Assembly (NCBI RefSeq): GCF_009184635.1
Contig: NZ_WELI01000007.1
Coordinates: 124,001-188,000, forward strand
Direction of reading: 5' to 3'
Source of the DNA: Rudanella paleaurantiibacter
GTDB lineage: Bacteria; Bacteroidota; Bacteroidia; Cytophagales; Spirosomataceae
Length of the DNA: 64,000 bases
Shown: positions 16,858-24,811 of the stretch, one piece after another
Position numbering within the stretch: position 1 is the first letter of the stretch
Layout: each line of letters begins with the position of its first letter
Notes under the pieces: generated by a model
Databases searched by the model: none
Told to the model about the DNA's origin: nothing
The model's input: only the letters and a program-made list of their open reading frames with translations
Made by a program: the position numbers and the translations under genes

Positions 16858-17391
16858 ATGAAAAAATTTAGCGCATTCATTCTGCTGCTGTTAACCACCC
16901 TGACGGTTGCCATGGCCCAGGGCCAGAAAGCCCCCGCCAGCCCCCGCATCACGGCTGAGAGCCCCAACAAGAACATTAAAGTTGTGTACGGTCAGCCTTC
17001 AAAGCGTGGTCGGGTAATCTTCGGGCCCGAGGGTTCGGCCAGTCTGGAGAAATACGGTAAGCCCTGGCGCACCGGTGCCAATGAGGCCACCGAAGTGACG
17101 TTTAAGAACGACGTTATGTTTGGCGGTAAGCATGTGAAAGCGGGTACCTACACGCTGGTTACCTTCCCCGGCGAGAAAGAGTGGGGTGTTGTACTCAACT
17201 CAACCCTCGGACAGTGGGGCGCCTATGAGTACGAGAAAAACAAAGCCAACAATGTGGTTGACGTGAAGGCTAAGGTATCGAGCAATAAAACGCCTATCGA
17301 GAAACTGACCATCACACCGGCAAACAACAGCATTGCTATTGCCTGGGATAACATGACGGTATCGATTCCGGTAATGGACCACGGTAAGTAA
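16858..17391 (+). CDS. DUF2911 secreted protein
   Basis: 177 residues with an N-terminal signal peptide (MKKFSAFILLLLTTLTVAMA, cut before QGQK). The mature part matches DUF2911, a family nearly confined to Bacteroidota: SPRITAESPNKNIKVVYGQP, SKRGRVIFGPEG, LEKYGKPWRTGANEATEVTF and GTYTLVTFPGEKEWGVVLN. Its role is not established. Predicted to act in the periplasm. A clear hairpin with a T-run follows the stop codon. Confidence 0.93.
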   Translation: MKKFSAFILLLLTTLTVAMAQGQKAPASPRITAESPNKNIKVVYGQPSKRGRVIFGPEGSASLEKYGKPWRTGANEATEVTFKNDVMFGGKHVKAGTYTLVTFPGEKEWGVVLNSTLGQWGAYEYEKNKANNVVDVKAKVSSNKTPIEKLTITPANNSIAIAWDNMTVSIPVMDHGK

Positions 17392-17415
17392 GCAAACAGG
17401 CTGAACACAGTATAT

Positions 17416-17448
17416 CGGGTCGGGGCCATTGCGGTTCCGACCCGTTTT
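17416..17448 (+). terminator. Intrinsic terminator after the DUF2911 gene
   Basis: Stem CGGGTCGG (17416-17423) pairs perfectly with CCGACCCG (17437-17444), followed by TTTT. Positioned 25 bp after the plus-strand stop and 24 bp before the end of the convergent glycosyltransferase gene. Confidence 0.75.
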
Positions 17449-17471
17449 GGTTTAGGGATACCCGGTTACGC

Positions 17472-19166
17472 TTAGGGCTTGCTACGGACCTCGGCCAGTA
17501 CCTTGGGCTTCAGTGCCTGGGTGCGGGTCTGATGATTCAGGAATTCGCCGGTGAGCTTGGTGACGTGGAAAAACTGGAAGGTGCCGATAGGAGCTACCTG
17601 CCAGCCATCTTGCCGGAGGGTGTCCAGGTGGGTTGGGCTCGTCAGAATCCAGACGGGCTCTTTGTCGGCTACGGCTTTCAGGTCGGCTTTGGTACGCCAG
17701 TAGTAAGCCCGCTGCTTCAGGTAAAACTCAAACGAATACTGGTCTTCAACGTACATGCCCGCCAGCCGCATACCGCCGGGCTGCTCGGGCGTGTTGTGTT
17801 CGTTAATGTAAAAAGCGGCTTCGCCACCTGCCTGGTAGGGCATCAGGTGAGGGTACAAAAACAGGTTGTAAAAGCCCAATGCCAGCACCGAGCTTCCTAC
17901 GGCCCAGCCCACTAAGGCCGGGAGCCAGCGGCCCCGCGCCAGTACTCCCGTGACAACCGTGACCAACACGGCCCAGATAATGGCCCCCGCCATAGGTTGT
18001 GGCCGGAAATACCAGATGAGCCCGCCTACAATAACCAACAGCAATAGGTACTGTATTTGGATGGTTCGGAGCCAACGCCGGTGCGTTACGTTGTTGCGCA
18101 GGGTAGTCAGAAAATGGGCGGTGAGTACGGCGTAAAAAGGAAAAACAATGTTGAGGTAGTGCGGTAGCTGAAACCCCGACAGCGAAAACAGAAGAAAGGT
18201 CATCAGCCCTGACCCCAGCGAAACGTATTCGGGCAGATACGACATCCGCCCAATTAGCCGGAGAAGGGCCCGCCCCACGGCCGCATACAGCAACAGAGCC
18301 CAGGGAGCAAACGCCCACAGGGTCGTGTGCAGGAAGAACGTTTTCTCGCCCGACCCTTTAATGGGACCCGTGTTGAAAAACCGCCCGAACTGACTATCCC
18401 AGAAGAAAAACCGGATGCCGGAGTTGCCCGTTTTACCGAACACTACTTTCTCCGGGTGCAGGTCGAACTGAAGGTAAAGCGTGTACAGTTCGGGTAGGCA
18501 AAACACAAGTGAAAGAATAATAGCTACATACCAGCGCAGTTTCCAGAACTCCCGCCATTGGCCGGTGAGCACAATGTGAAAAAACAGCCCAGCCCCGATC
18601 GGAACAACTACAAACGGCCCTTTGGTCATGAGGGCCATACCCGTCCAGAAAGCCCCCAGCACCAGATCCAGCGGCCGGTCGGAGCGGTAGAGCCGGAAAA
18701 AATGAAACACCGCCCCGATCACCTGAGCGGTCAGGTACGGCTCGGCCCGTACATCATTGTTAGAAATAACGAGGTGTAAAGCCGTGAGCATCACCAGGGC
18801 CGAAATCTGGGCTACCAGCCGACTGTACGCCAACAGGGCAAACTGATAGGTGTACCATACGCTCCCCAGAAAAAACAGAAACGCCGGAAACTTATAGGCA
18901 AACGAGTTGATGCCGAAAATTTTGTAGCTGATGGCCGCCACCCAGAACGGGAAGTGCGGTTTGTCGAGCCAATCCCGATCTTCAACAATCAGGTTTACAA
19001 AATCGCCCGATTCTGCAACGGTTTTAGCGATTGTAGCGTACAGAGCACCGTCGGGCTCCATAATTAAGCTGAACAATCCCAGAGCGTTAAGGATGACCCC
19101 AACGGTTAATAAAATGTTGAAAAAAAAATCGGGCAAAGCGGGAGCGGAGCTACGGGCGTAATTCAT
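17472..19166 (-). CDS. GT39/ArnT-like membrane glycosyltransferase
   Basis: About 564 residues from the ATG at 19166 (frame open to 19181). A GT-C fold polyprenyl-phosphate-sugar transferase: around a dozen membrane helices, an acidic motif in the first extracytoplasmic loop (IMEPDGALYATIAKTV), then DWLDKPHFPFWVAAISY, and RAEPYLTAQV. These resemble ArnT and the bacterial PMT_2 families, which move a sugar from a lipid-phosphate donor to lipid A, glycans or protein at the periplasmic face. The C-terminal about 130 residues are soluble and end in basic residues. Acceptor and donor are unknown, and no partner gene adjoins. Confidence 0.85.
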   Translation of the reverse strand: MNYARSSAPALPDFFFNILLTVGVILNALGLFSLIMEPDGALYATIAKTVAESGDFVNLIVEDRDWLDKPHFPFWVAAISYKIFGINSFAYKFPAFLFFLGSVWYTYQFALLAYSRLVAQISALVMLTALHLVISNNDVRAEPYLTAQVIGAVFHFFRLYRSDRPLDLVLGAFWTGMALMTKGPFVVVPIGAGLFFHIVLTGQWREFWKLRWYVAIILSLVFCLPELYTLYLQFDLHPEKVVFGKTGNSGIRFFFWDSQFGRFFNTGPIKGSGEKTFFLHTTLWAFAPWALLLYAAVGRALLRLIGRMSYLPEYVSLGSGLMTFLLFSLSGFQLPHYLNIVFPFYAVLTAHFLTTLRNNVTHRRWLRTIQIQYLLLLVIVGGLIWYFRPQPMAGAIIWAVLVTVVTGVLARGRWLPALVGWAVGSSVLALGFYNLFLYPHLMPYQAGGEAAFYINEHNTPEQPGGMRLAGMYVEDQYSFEFYLKQRAYYWRTKADLKAVADKEPVWILTSPTHLDTLRQDGWQVAPIGTFQFFHVTKLTGEFLNHQTRTQALKPKVLAEVRSKP

Positions 19167-19263
19167 GCCGCAAAACAACAAAAAACCGGGGGGAGTGCAA
19201 GTGCGGAAGGCCGATACGGCGATTCTTCCCGTGTGCCGTTACCTGTCCGAGCAACGCTCGTCA

Positions 19264-19294
19264 TTGTACTGACTCCCAAGTTTGTGTAAACTTG
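19264..19294 (+). promoter_or_regulatory. Candidate Bacteroidota-type promoter
   Basis: TTG at 19264-19266, a 20-bp spacer, then TAAACTTG at 19287-19294, which differs from the TANNTTTG -7 consensus by one base. It lies 40 bp ahead of the sugar dehydrogenase start. Found by eye; no start-site data. Confidence 0.4.
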
Positions 19295-19333
19295 TGGTTG
19301 ATTTTGGAGCCCCACCGTAACGACACATTAACT

Positions 19334-22066
19334 ATGCTTTATTTTTCCCGTATCTGTGTGCCGGTTTTTCGGGTGCTACGCGCTTCTTATGGCCTATTTC
19401 TCTGGCTCTTTTTGCTGACCGGCACCGTTCTCAACGCACAGAGTTTACCCGCGGGATTCAATCTGGTTCGACTTAGCGAGGGGCTCAGTACCCCTACCGC
19501 TATGGCGTTTGCCCCCGATGGGCGCATTTTCATCACAGAGCAAGGGGGAACCATTCGTATTTTTAAAGATGGAGCCTTGTTGCCAACACCATTTTTGGAG
19601 CTTACTGTCGACAGTTACGGCGAGCGGGGCCTCGACGGGATTACGCTGGACCCCGACTTTGCCAGCAACGGCTACGTGTACCTTTACTACACCGTACCGG
19701 GTAGCCCAGCTCACAACCGGGTTAGCCGGTTTACAGCCAATGGCGATGTGGTAGTGGCCGGTAGCGAGACCATTCTGCTGGATCTGGAGCCACCCCTTTA
19801 CGGCGAGTTTCATAATGGTGGGTCGATGCGGTTTGGGGTCGATGGAAAACTGTATATCGGCATCGGTGACCATGCTTCGCCCCTCAACGCGCAGGACCCT
19901 GATAGCCACTGGGGAAAGCTGCTGCGGATCAACCCGGACGGTACCATACCATCCGACAACCCGAATCAAACCGGATCGGAGGCCCGGCAGCGAATTTGGG
20001 CTATGGGTTTACGCAACCCGTTTACTCTGGCGGTGCAGCCGCTTACAGGCCGTATTTTTGTCAACGATGTTGGGTTTTTGAACTGGGAAGAGATCAACGA
20101 TGCTACCCAACCGGGCCATAACTTCGGTTGGCCACAAGCCGAGGGCGTCGACTACAACCCGGCTTTCACCAATCCGTTTTATACCTATGCGCATGGTGAT
20201 GGCGACAGTGTAGGCTGCGCTATCACCGGGGGCACGTTTTTCAACCCGATTCAGACGGGTTATCCGGCTGAGTGGACAGGACGCTATTTCTTCCATGACT
20301 ACTGTAACCAGTGGATTAACTACCTCGACCTGTCGGGGCCAACACCCGTACGGGGTTCGTTTGCAACGGGCATACCGTCATCGCCCCTCGGCATCAGCAC
20401 CGGCCCCGATGGAAATCTATATTTCATTACCCGCGATAGTGGCCACCTGTACCGGATTATTTACAGCGATCAGCTGGCTCCGGCCATCACGGCTCAGCCG
20501 GTGAGTGTGTCGGCTTTCGATGGGCAACCTGCTTCGTTTGGAGTGTCGGTATCGGGAGCCACGCCCATCACTTACCAATGGCAGCTGAACGAGGAAGATA
20601 TTCTTACCGCTACCGGCCCCTCGTACACGGTACCGAGTGTGTCGTCGGCCGTAGCGGGTAACTATCGCGTGATTGTCAGCAACGGCTACGGTAGCGTCAC
20701 CAGCAATACAGCTAGCCTTGTTAGCTTAGGGTACAATGCAGCACCGGTTCCCGAAATCCTGACGCCCGCCAACCATACCAAATACAAGGCAGGCACAACC
20801 ATTAGTTTCTCCGGGACGGCCGTCGATGCTGAAGATGGGGTGTTACCGCCCAGCGCGTTTACCTGGCGGGTATATCTCTACCACGACACGCACTACCACG
20901 ACGGGCCACCCATTGCCACGGGGACAGCCAGTGGTACGTTTACGATTCCGAACCAGGGCGAAACGTCCGTTAATGTCTGGTATCGCTTGATTCTGACCGT
21001 TACCGACTCGAAGGGCCTATCCGCCCGCGACACCGTTGATATTGACCCAACGATTGTAAAGCTGACGGTTGCTACCAACCCGCCCGGTATGCAGATTAAC
21101 CTCGACGGCCACCCGCATACGGCCCCGTATAGTCAGTCGTTTGTGGTGGGTATGCGAATCAATCTGGCAACCACGGGTGTACAGATGCTGGCCGACAGTG
21201 CCTACGAGTTTACCGAATGGTCTCCGGCGGTACCCGCCGATGGATACATTGTAATTCCACCGGCTGTTACTACCTACACCGCTTCATTTACGGTATTGCC
21301 CGATGGCCCGCGCGTGTTTACGCTCGTGCAGCCGCTTTACAACTGTCAAACGGGCTCGCTCACGTTCCGAACAACGGGTGGTGATGGCTCGCCTATTGAA
21401 TACATGGCAGTCGGGATTACTGGCTGGACTACAGAGCCCACGCATATTATCGACGCTGAGTTACGGAGCGACCCCGGTCTGATTACCCTGATGGCCCGCC
21501 AGAACGGTGTTGAAGTTTCGCGGCCGTTCGACCTGACGGCTGTATGTGCCAACCTGTCGCCTGTAGTGCACACGGTACCCGTGCCCCTGTCGGCAACGGT
21601 TGGGATGTCGTTCTCGTACACCGTGCCCGACAGCACGTTCGCCGACCCTGAAAACGGGCTATTAACCTGGTCTGCTACGGGATTACCCGCCGGACTGGCA
21701 TTCAATAAGAACACGCGAGTGCTGTCAGGAACACTCACGCAAGCTGGTAGCCAGACAATCGTAATTTCCGTTGTTGATCCGTATGGCGCGTCGGCCAGTA
21801 CGGCGCTGACACTCATTGTGAGCGAACCCGCCAATCATTGCATGGAAGAGATAGAAGGCCCCGAAATCAGCAGCGTCAAGGATGGTGACTGGAACAGCCC
21901 GGCAACCTGGTCGTGCGGGTGTGTACCAGCGGCCTGCAACCCCGTTCGGATTGGCCACCGCGTCACGGTAACCGTTCAGCAGATGGCCAACGCTAAAAAG
22001 CTTATTTACGCAACCGGAGGGCACTTGGTCCTGAGCGAAGCGGCCATGCTTCATCTGGGGCATTAG
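19334..22066 (+). CDS. Secreted PQQ-type sugar dehydrogenase with Ig-like modules
   Basis: About 910 residues from the ATG at 19334. Signal peptide to about residue 35 (LFLLTGTVLNAQS). Residues about 38-390 form a six-bladed glucose/sorbosone dehydrogenase propeller: LSTPTAMAFAPDGRIFITEQ, GERGLDGITLDPDFASNGYVYLYYT, EFHNGGSMRFGVDGKLYIGIGD, the ALR-like MGLRNPFTLAV, and a final SPLGISTGPDGNLYFITRDSG. Downstream are an immunoglobulin-like domain (ITYQWQLNEEDI), a second beta domain, a dystroglycan-type putative-Ig repeat (LPAGLAFNKNTRVLSGTL) and a C-terminal piece with DGDWNSPATWSCGCVP. Enzymes of this family use pyrroloquinoline quinone and Ca2+; actual activity and substrate are inferred. No PQQ synthesis genes are nearby. 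Confidence 0.87.
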   Translation: MLYFSRICVPVFRVLRASYGLFLWLFLLTGTVLNAQSLPAGFNLVRLSEGLSTPTAMAFAPDGRIFITEQGGTIRIFKDGALLPTPFLELTVDSYGERGLDGITLDPDFASNGYVYLYYTVPGSPAHNRVSRFTANGDVVVAGSETILLDLEPPLYGEFHNGGSMRFGVDGKLYIGIGDHASPLNAQDPDSHWGKLLRINPDGTIPSDNPNQTGSEARQRIWAMGLRNPFTLAVQPLTGRIFVNDVGFLNWEEINDATQPGHNFGWPQAEGVDYNPAFTNPFYTYAHGDGDSVGCAITGGTFFNPIQTGYPAEWTGRYFFHDYCNQWINYLDLSGPTPVRGSFATGIPSSPLGISTGPDGNLYFITRDSGHLYRIIYSDQLAPAITAQPVSVSAFDGQPASFGVSVSGATPITYQWQLNEEDILTATGPSYTVPSVSSAVAGNYRVIVSNGYGSVTSNTASLVSLGYNAAPVPEILTPANHTKYKAGTTISFSGTAVDAEDGVLPPSAFTWRVYLYHDTHYHDGPPIATGTASGTFTIPNQGETSVNVWYRLILTVTDSKGLSARDTVDIDPTIVKLTVATNPPGMQINLDGHPHTAPYSQSFVVGMRINLATTGVQMLADSAYEFTEWSPAVPADGYIVIPPAVTTYTASFTVLPDGPRVFTLVQPLYNCQTGSLTFRTTGGDGSPIEYMAVGITGWTTEPTHIIDAELRSDPGLITLMARQNGVEVSRPFDLTAVCANLSPVVHTVPVPLSATVGMSFSYTVPDSTFADPENGLLTWSATGLPAGLAFNKNTRVLSGTLTQAGSQTIVISVVDPYGASASTALTLIVSEPANHCMEEIEGPEISSVKDGDWNSPATWSCGCVPAACNPVRIGHRVTVTVQQMANAKKLIYATGGHLVLSEAAMLHLGH

Positions 22067-22080
22067 GGGCAAGTGGATGA

Positions 22081-22350
22081 ACAATGGATAATGTAAAATG
22101 GATAATGCACAGTGAATAATGCGTTCCCGGGTTGATTTCAGCTGATACATTAACGTGAATTATGCATAATGGCTGACGCCAGGGCCTTCGACAGGCTCAG
22201 GCTGACCGCAAACTTGTGAGCTGCACGTCAGCCTGAGCCTGTCGAAGGCCCTAGCGTCAGCAACTGCTTGTAGAACAGAGATTTAGAAGTGCGTATTATC
22301 CATAACTCACGTTATATTATTTATTTTACACTGTACATTATCCATTAATT
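22081..22350. repeat. Composite repeat element: heptads plus nested palindrome
   Basis: Most of the 387-bp spacer between the sugar dehydrogenase and rplY. Left heptads (22081-22122: ACAATGG, ATAATGT, AAAATGG, ATAATGC, ACAGTGA, ATAATGC) face inverted heptads at about 22314-22350. Inside are further inverted words TAACGTGAATTATG (near 22150) and CATAACTCACGTTA (near 22301). At the centre is the 35-bp-armed palindrome given separately. No coding potential; the layout resembles a MITE or composite REP element. Confidence 0.7.
22172..22261. repeat. Palindrome, 35-bp arms, REP-like core
   Basis: Arms 22172-22206 and 22227-22261 are complementary with one mismatch around a 20-nt loop. The core word CTTCGACAGGCTCAGGCTGA is of a type seen as a dispersed repeat in many bacterial genomes. 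A related copy with opposite orientation is at 28067-28162. Confidence 0.92.
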
Positions 22351-22382
22351 GTACAGGCAACGGAAACAACCATCCAAAACGA

Positions 22383-22415
22383 AAAGGCCCGCTTCCGGAG
22401 AGGAAGCGGGCCTTT
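22383..22415 (-). terminator. Intrinsic terminator of rplY
   Basis: A perfect 14-bp stem: AAAGGCCCGCTTCC (22383-22396) pairs with GGAAGCGGGCCTTT (22402-22415), five-base loop. On the minus strand it lies about 40 bp after the rplY stop and runs into TTTTCGTTTT. Confidence 0.85.
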
Positions 22416-22453
22416 CGTATCTATTAGCCTTACAATTAGTCTTGCGACAAAAA

Positions 22454-23023
22454 TTACTTGCCTGCCATCTGACCCCGCAGTGCACGTGGGATTTCGATAG
22501 AAGCAACTGGGTTTGATGCACTTTCCAGAATAACGAAATTACCAGCCTGAATCTGGCCAACCCGTACTGATTTACCCAGATCGAGGTCGCTTACGTTTAC
22601 ATCAATATAATCAGGAATATCCTGTGCCAGACCCCGTACACGCAGTTTGCGAACGCGGGTTACCAGCTTACCACCCTTTTGTACACCCGGTGCGTTACCA
22701 ACCAACCGGACAGGTACCGAAACCTTGATAGGCTTGTTCTCTACAATTTGTAGGAAGTCAGCGTGCAACAGGTTGTCGGCTACTGGGTGGAATTGCGTTT
22801 CCTGCAACACTGCCTGATACTCATCGCCTTCGATGTTCAGCGTCACTTCGTACACGTCGGGCGTGAACAGCAGTGGGCGGAACAGAATAGCCGGTGCGTA
22901 GAAATGAATTTGCTCTGAGCCTCCGTACAATACGCACGGAATGTTGCCTTCGTTACGAATGGCCTGAGCCTGAGTGGGGCCGAGATTCGCTCGTTTGTAC
23001 CCTACAATCTCGATTTTTTTCAT
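22454..23023 (-). CDS. rplY: Ribosomal protein bL25 (long, Ctc/TL5 type)
   Basis: About 189 residues from the ATG at 23023; the frame runs on upstream to 23086 through repeat sequence and is not used. Begins MKKIEIVGYKRANLG, then the 5S-rRNA-binding N-domain with ILFRPLLFTPDVYEVTLNIEGDEYQAVLQETQFHPV and DFLQI, followed by the C-terminal TL5 domain with VPVRLVGNAPGVQKGG and DIPDYIDVNVSDLDLGKSVRV. Binds 5S rRNA in the large ribosomal subunit. It follows prs on the same strand, the arrangement usual in Bacteroidota and many other bacteria. The prs-rplY spacer is filled with an octad repeat. Confidence 0.96.
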   Translation of the reverse strand: MKKIEIVGYKRANLGPTQAQAIRNEGNIPCVLYGGSEQIHFYAPAILFRPLLFTPDVYEVTLNIEGDEYQAVLQETQFHPVADNLLHADFLQIVENKPIKVSVPVRLVGNAPGVQKGGKLVTRVRKLRVRGLAQDIPDYIDVNVSDLDLGKSVRVGQIQAGNFVILESASNPVASIEIPRALRGQMAGK

Positions 23024-23038
23024 GATGCAAAAAATAAA

Positions 23039-23126
23039 AGAGTGAAAGATCGAAAGAGCGAAAGAGCGAATCAGTGACGGAGCCAATTTGCTCTTTCACT
23101 GGTTCGATCTTTCACTCTTTCGCTCA
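23039..23126. repeat. Inverted octad repeats in the prs-rplY spacer
   Basis: Left arm from 23041: AGTGAAAG, ATCGAAAG, AGCGAAAG, AGCGAATC, AGTGACGG, an 8-bp period. Right arm (23091-23126) shows the same octads on the other strand (AGCGAAAG, AGTGAAAG, ATCGAACC, AGTGAAAG). The arms can pair. The right arm touches the last codons of prs. Two similar octads occur upstream of pgk near 29380. Confidence 0.75.
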
Positions 23127-24065
23127 GTGTTTTATAAAAAGCGAACTAATAGATTCGTGATCACGGATGCGGCCGATAGCTTTGGCAAAAAGCTCAGATA
23201 CCGACAGCACCTTAATTTTTTCGTTCATCTCCCGCATCGGGATCGTGTCCGAAACAACCAATTCTTCCAGCACCGAGTTTCGAATGTTCTCGTGCGCTTT
23301 ACCCGACATGACCGGGTGTGTACAGATAGCCCGCACCGACTTGGCCCCCTTGTCCAGAATAATCTGGGCCGCTTTAGCCAGGGTGCCTCCCGTATCAATC
23401 AGGTCGTCGATGAGGACCACATTGGCCCCTTCAACATCACCAATCACCTGCATCGAGGCAATTTCGTTGGCCCGCTTGCGGTGCTTGTCGCAGAGCACAA
23501 TATCGGCGTTGAAATGCTTGGCAAACGTACGGGCCCGGTTAGCACCACCTACGTCGGGCGAGGCAATGACCAGATTGTCCAGATTCAGGCTCTTGATGTA
23601 CGGAACAAAAACCGATGTTCCCTCCAGATGATCGACCGGAAAGTCGAAAAAGCCCTGAATCTGCCCCGCGTGCAGGTCGATGGTCATCAGGCGGTCGGCA
23701 CCGGCCGCAGCGAGCATGTTGGCCACTAACTTAGCCGCAATAGCCACCCGGGGTTTGTCTTTCCGATCTTGCCGGGCGTAGCCGAAGTACGGAATTACCA
23801 CAGTTACGTAGTGGGCTGAGGCCCGCCGGGCGGCATCCACCATCAGCAGGAGTTCCATCAGATTGTCGGCGGGCGGGAGTGTGGATTGTACCAAAAACAC
23901 GTCGCAACCGCGAACTGATTCTTCAAAGCTGGGCGACATTTCGCCGTCGCTGAATCGGCGGCAAGTATAGCCGCCTAACTCTTTACCGTAGTAGTGCGCA
24001 ATCTTCTCAGCGAGGTAGGTTGACTGACTCCCCGAAAAGATTTTCACCGGATTGAACGAAGCCAT
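23124..24065 (-). CDS. prs: Ribose-phosphate pyrophosphokinase
   Basis: 313 residues from the ATG at 24065 (frame open to 24089). Makes PRPP from ribose 5-phosphate and ATP for nucleotide, His and Trp synthesis. Seen in sequence: KIFSGSQSTYLAEKIA and RRFSDGEMSPSFEESVRGCDVFLVQST at the N-terminus, the flexible loop YFGYARQDRKDKPR, the LMTIDLHAGQIQGFFDFPVD segment, and the PRPP-binding loop VVLIDDLIDTGGTLAKAA. Length is normal for the family. Cytoplasmic hexameric enzyme in known members. First gene of the prs-rplY unit. Confidence 0.97.
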   Translation of the reverse strand: MASFNPVKIFSGSQSTYLAEKIAHYYGKELGGYTCRRFSDGEMSPSFEESVRGCDVFLVQSTLPPADNLMELLLMVDAARRASAHYVTVVIPYFGYARQDRKDKPRVAIAAKLVANMLAAAGADRLMTIDLHAGQIQGFFDFPVDHLEGTSVFVPYIKSLNLDNLVIASPDVGGANRARTFAKHFNADIVLCDKHRKRANEIASMQVIGDVEGANVVLIDDLIDTGGTLAKAAQIILDKGAKSVRAICTHPVMSGKAHENIRNSVLEELVVSDTIPMREMNEKIKVLSVSELFAKAIGRIRDHESISSLFIKH

Positions 24066-24196
24066 CGTGTGCCGGAAAAATTTCCGCAAAGGTACGGAAA
24101 AGATGGGCCAATTCCTTCGAAAGCCCTAATCCCAATCAACACTTTAACCCGAATGGCCAAAAAACAACGTATTGTGCAAGTTTTCCGGTGCAGAGT

Positions 24197-24655
24197 TTAA
24201 TCCGAAACGGGCTCGTTGGCCAGTTTATGCGCGAATCGGCAGTTGGTGAAGATGGTTTCGAGGGTATCCCGGAGTTGGTCAATGGCGGCTGGCTCAAGCT
24301 CATTGAGGGCAATGGCCCGGTTGCGACTGATGATGGGAGCCACCGCTTCGAGCAATTGTTTGCCTTCTTTGGTCAGCTTCCGAACAATTCGACGACGGTC
24401 GGTTTGACTGGCTGTTTGGTGGAGCAGTTTCTTTTTGACCAGCAGCTCGATGATGCGGGCTACGGATGCCTGATCTTTAAACACCCGATCGGCTATTTCG
24501 GCCTGTCCCAATTCAGGTGATTCTCCGATTACGGTTAGCACCAGCCATTGATCGATTGTAATGTCAAAACCAGCCCGATCAATATTGGCCTGCGCAAATT
24601 GTCGGTATTGCTTGATCGTTTTGTCAAGGCTGTAAAAAATAATGTCGTTCAGCAT
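24197..24655 (-). CDS. MarR-family transcriptional regulator
   Basis: 152 residues with the MarR winged-helix pattern: an N-terminal helix for dimerisation, DQWLVLTVIGESPELGQAEIADRVFKD, recognition-helix region ASVARIIELLVKKKLLHQ, then the wing TASQTDRRRIVRKLTKEGKQLL and a C-terminal dimer helix. Such proteins bind short palindromes and respond to small molecules. It is divergent from the outer-membrane receptor gene at 24812; the shared 156-bp region holds the palindrome ATGATATATCAT, a good candidate operator. Autoregulation and control of the receptor are inferences. Confidence 0.92.
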   Translation of the reverse strand: MLNDIIFYSLDKTIKQYRQFAQANIDRAGFDITIDQWLVLTVIGESPELGQAEIADRVFKDQASVARIIELLVKKKLLHQTASQTDRRRIVRKLTKEGKQLLEAVAPIISRNRAIALNELEPAAIDQLRDTLETIFTNCRFAHKLANEPVSD

Positions 24656-24784
24656 GGAGATAGTCGCCAGATTCGGTAAGACGCAAGTTTAAACAAAATG
24701 CTCGGGATTCGACCGTTTATCCCGGATTTAGCTCATTCAACGAATAGATGCGCGGTTGAGGCTGCAACATACGTCTTTTATTTA

Positions 24785-24803
24785 ATGATATATCATAGAT
24801 TTG
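24785..24803 (+). promoter_or_regulatory. Candidate operator palindrome overlapping a -7 element
   Basis: ATGATATATCAT (24785-24796) is a perfect 12-bp palindrome. Its last base begins TAGATTTG (24796-24803), an exact match to the Bacteroidota -7 consensus TANNTTTG. The receptor ATG is at 24812. A regulator bound there would block the promoter; the divergent MarR is the obvious candidate. No TTG was found at the usual -33 spacing. Confidence 0.5.
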
Positions 24804-24811
24804 CTTCCGCT

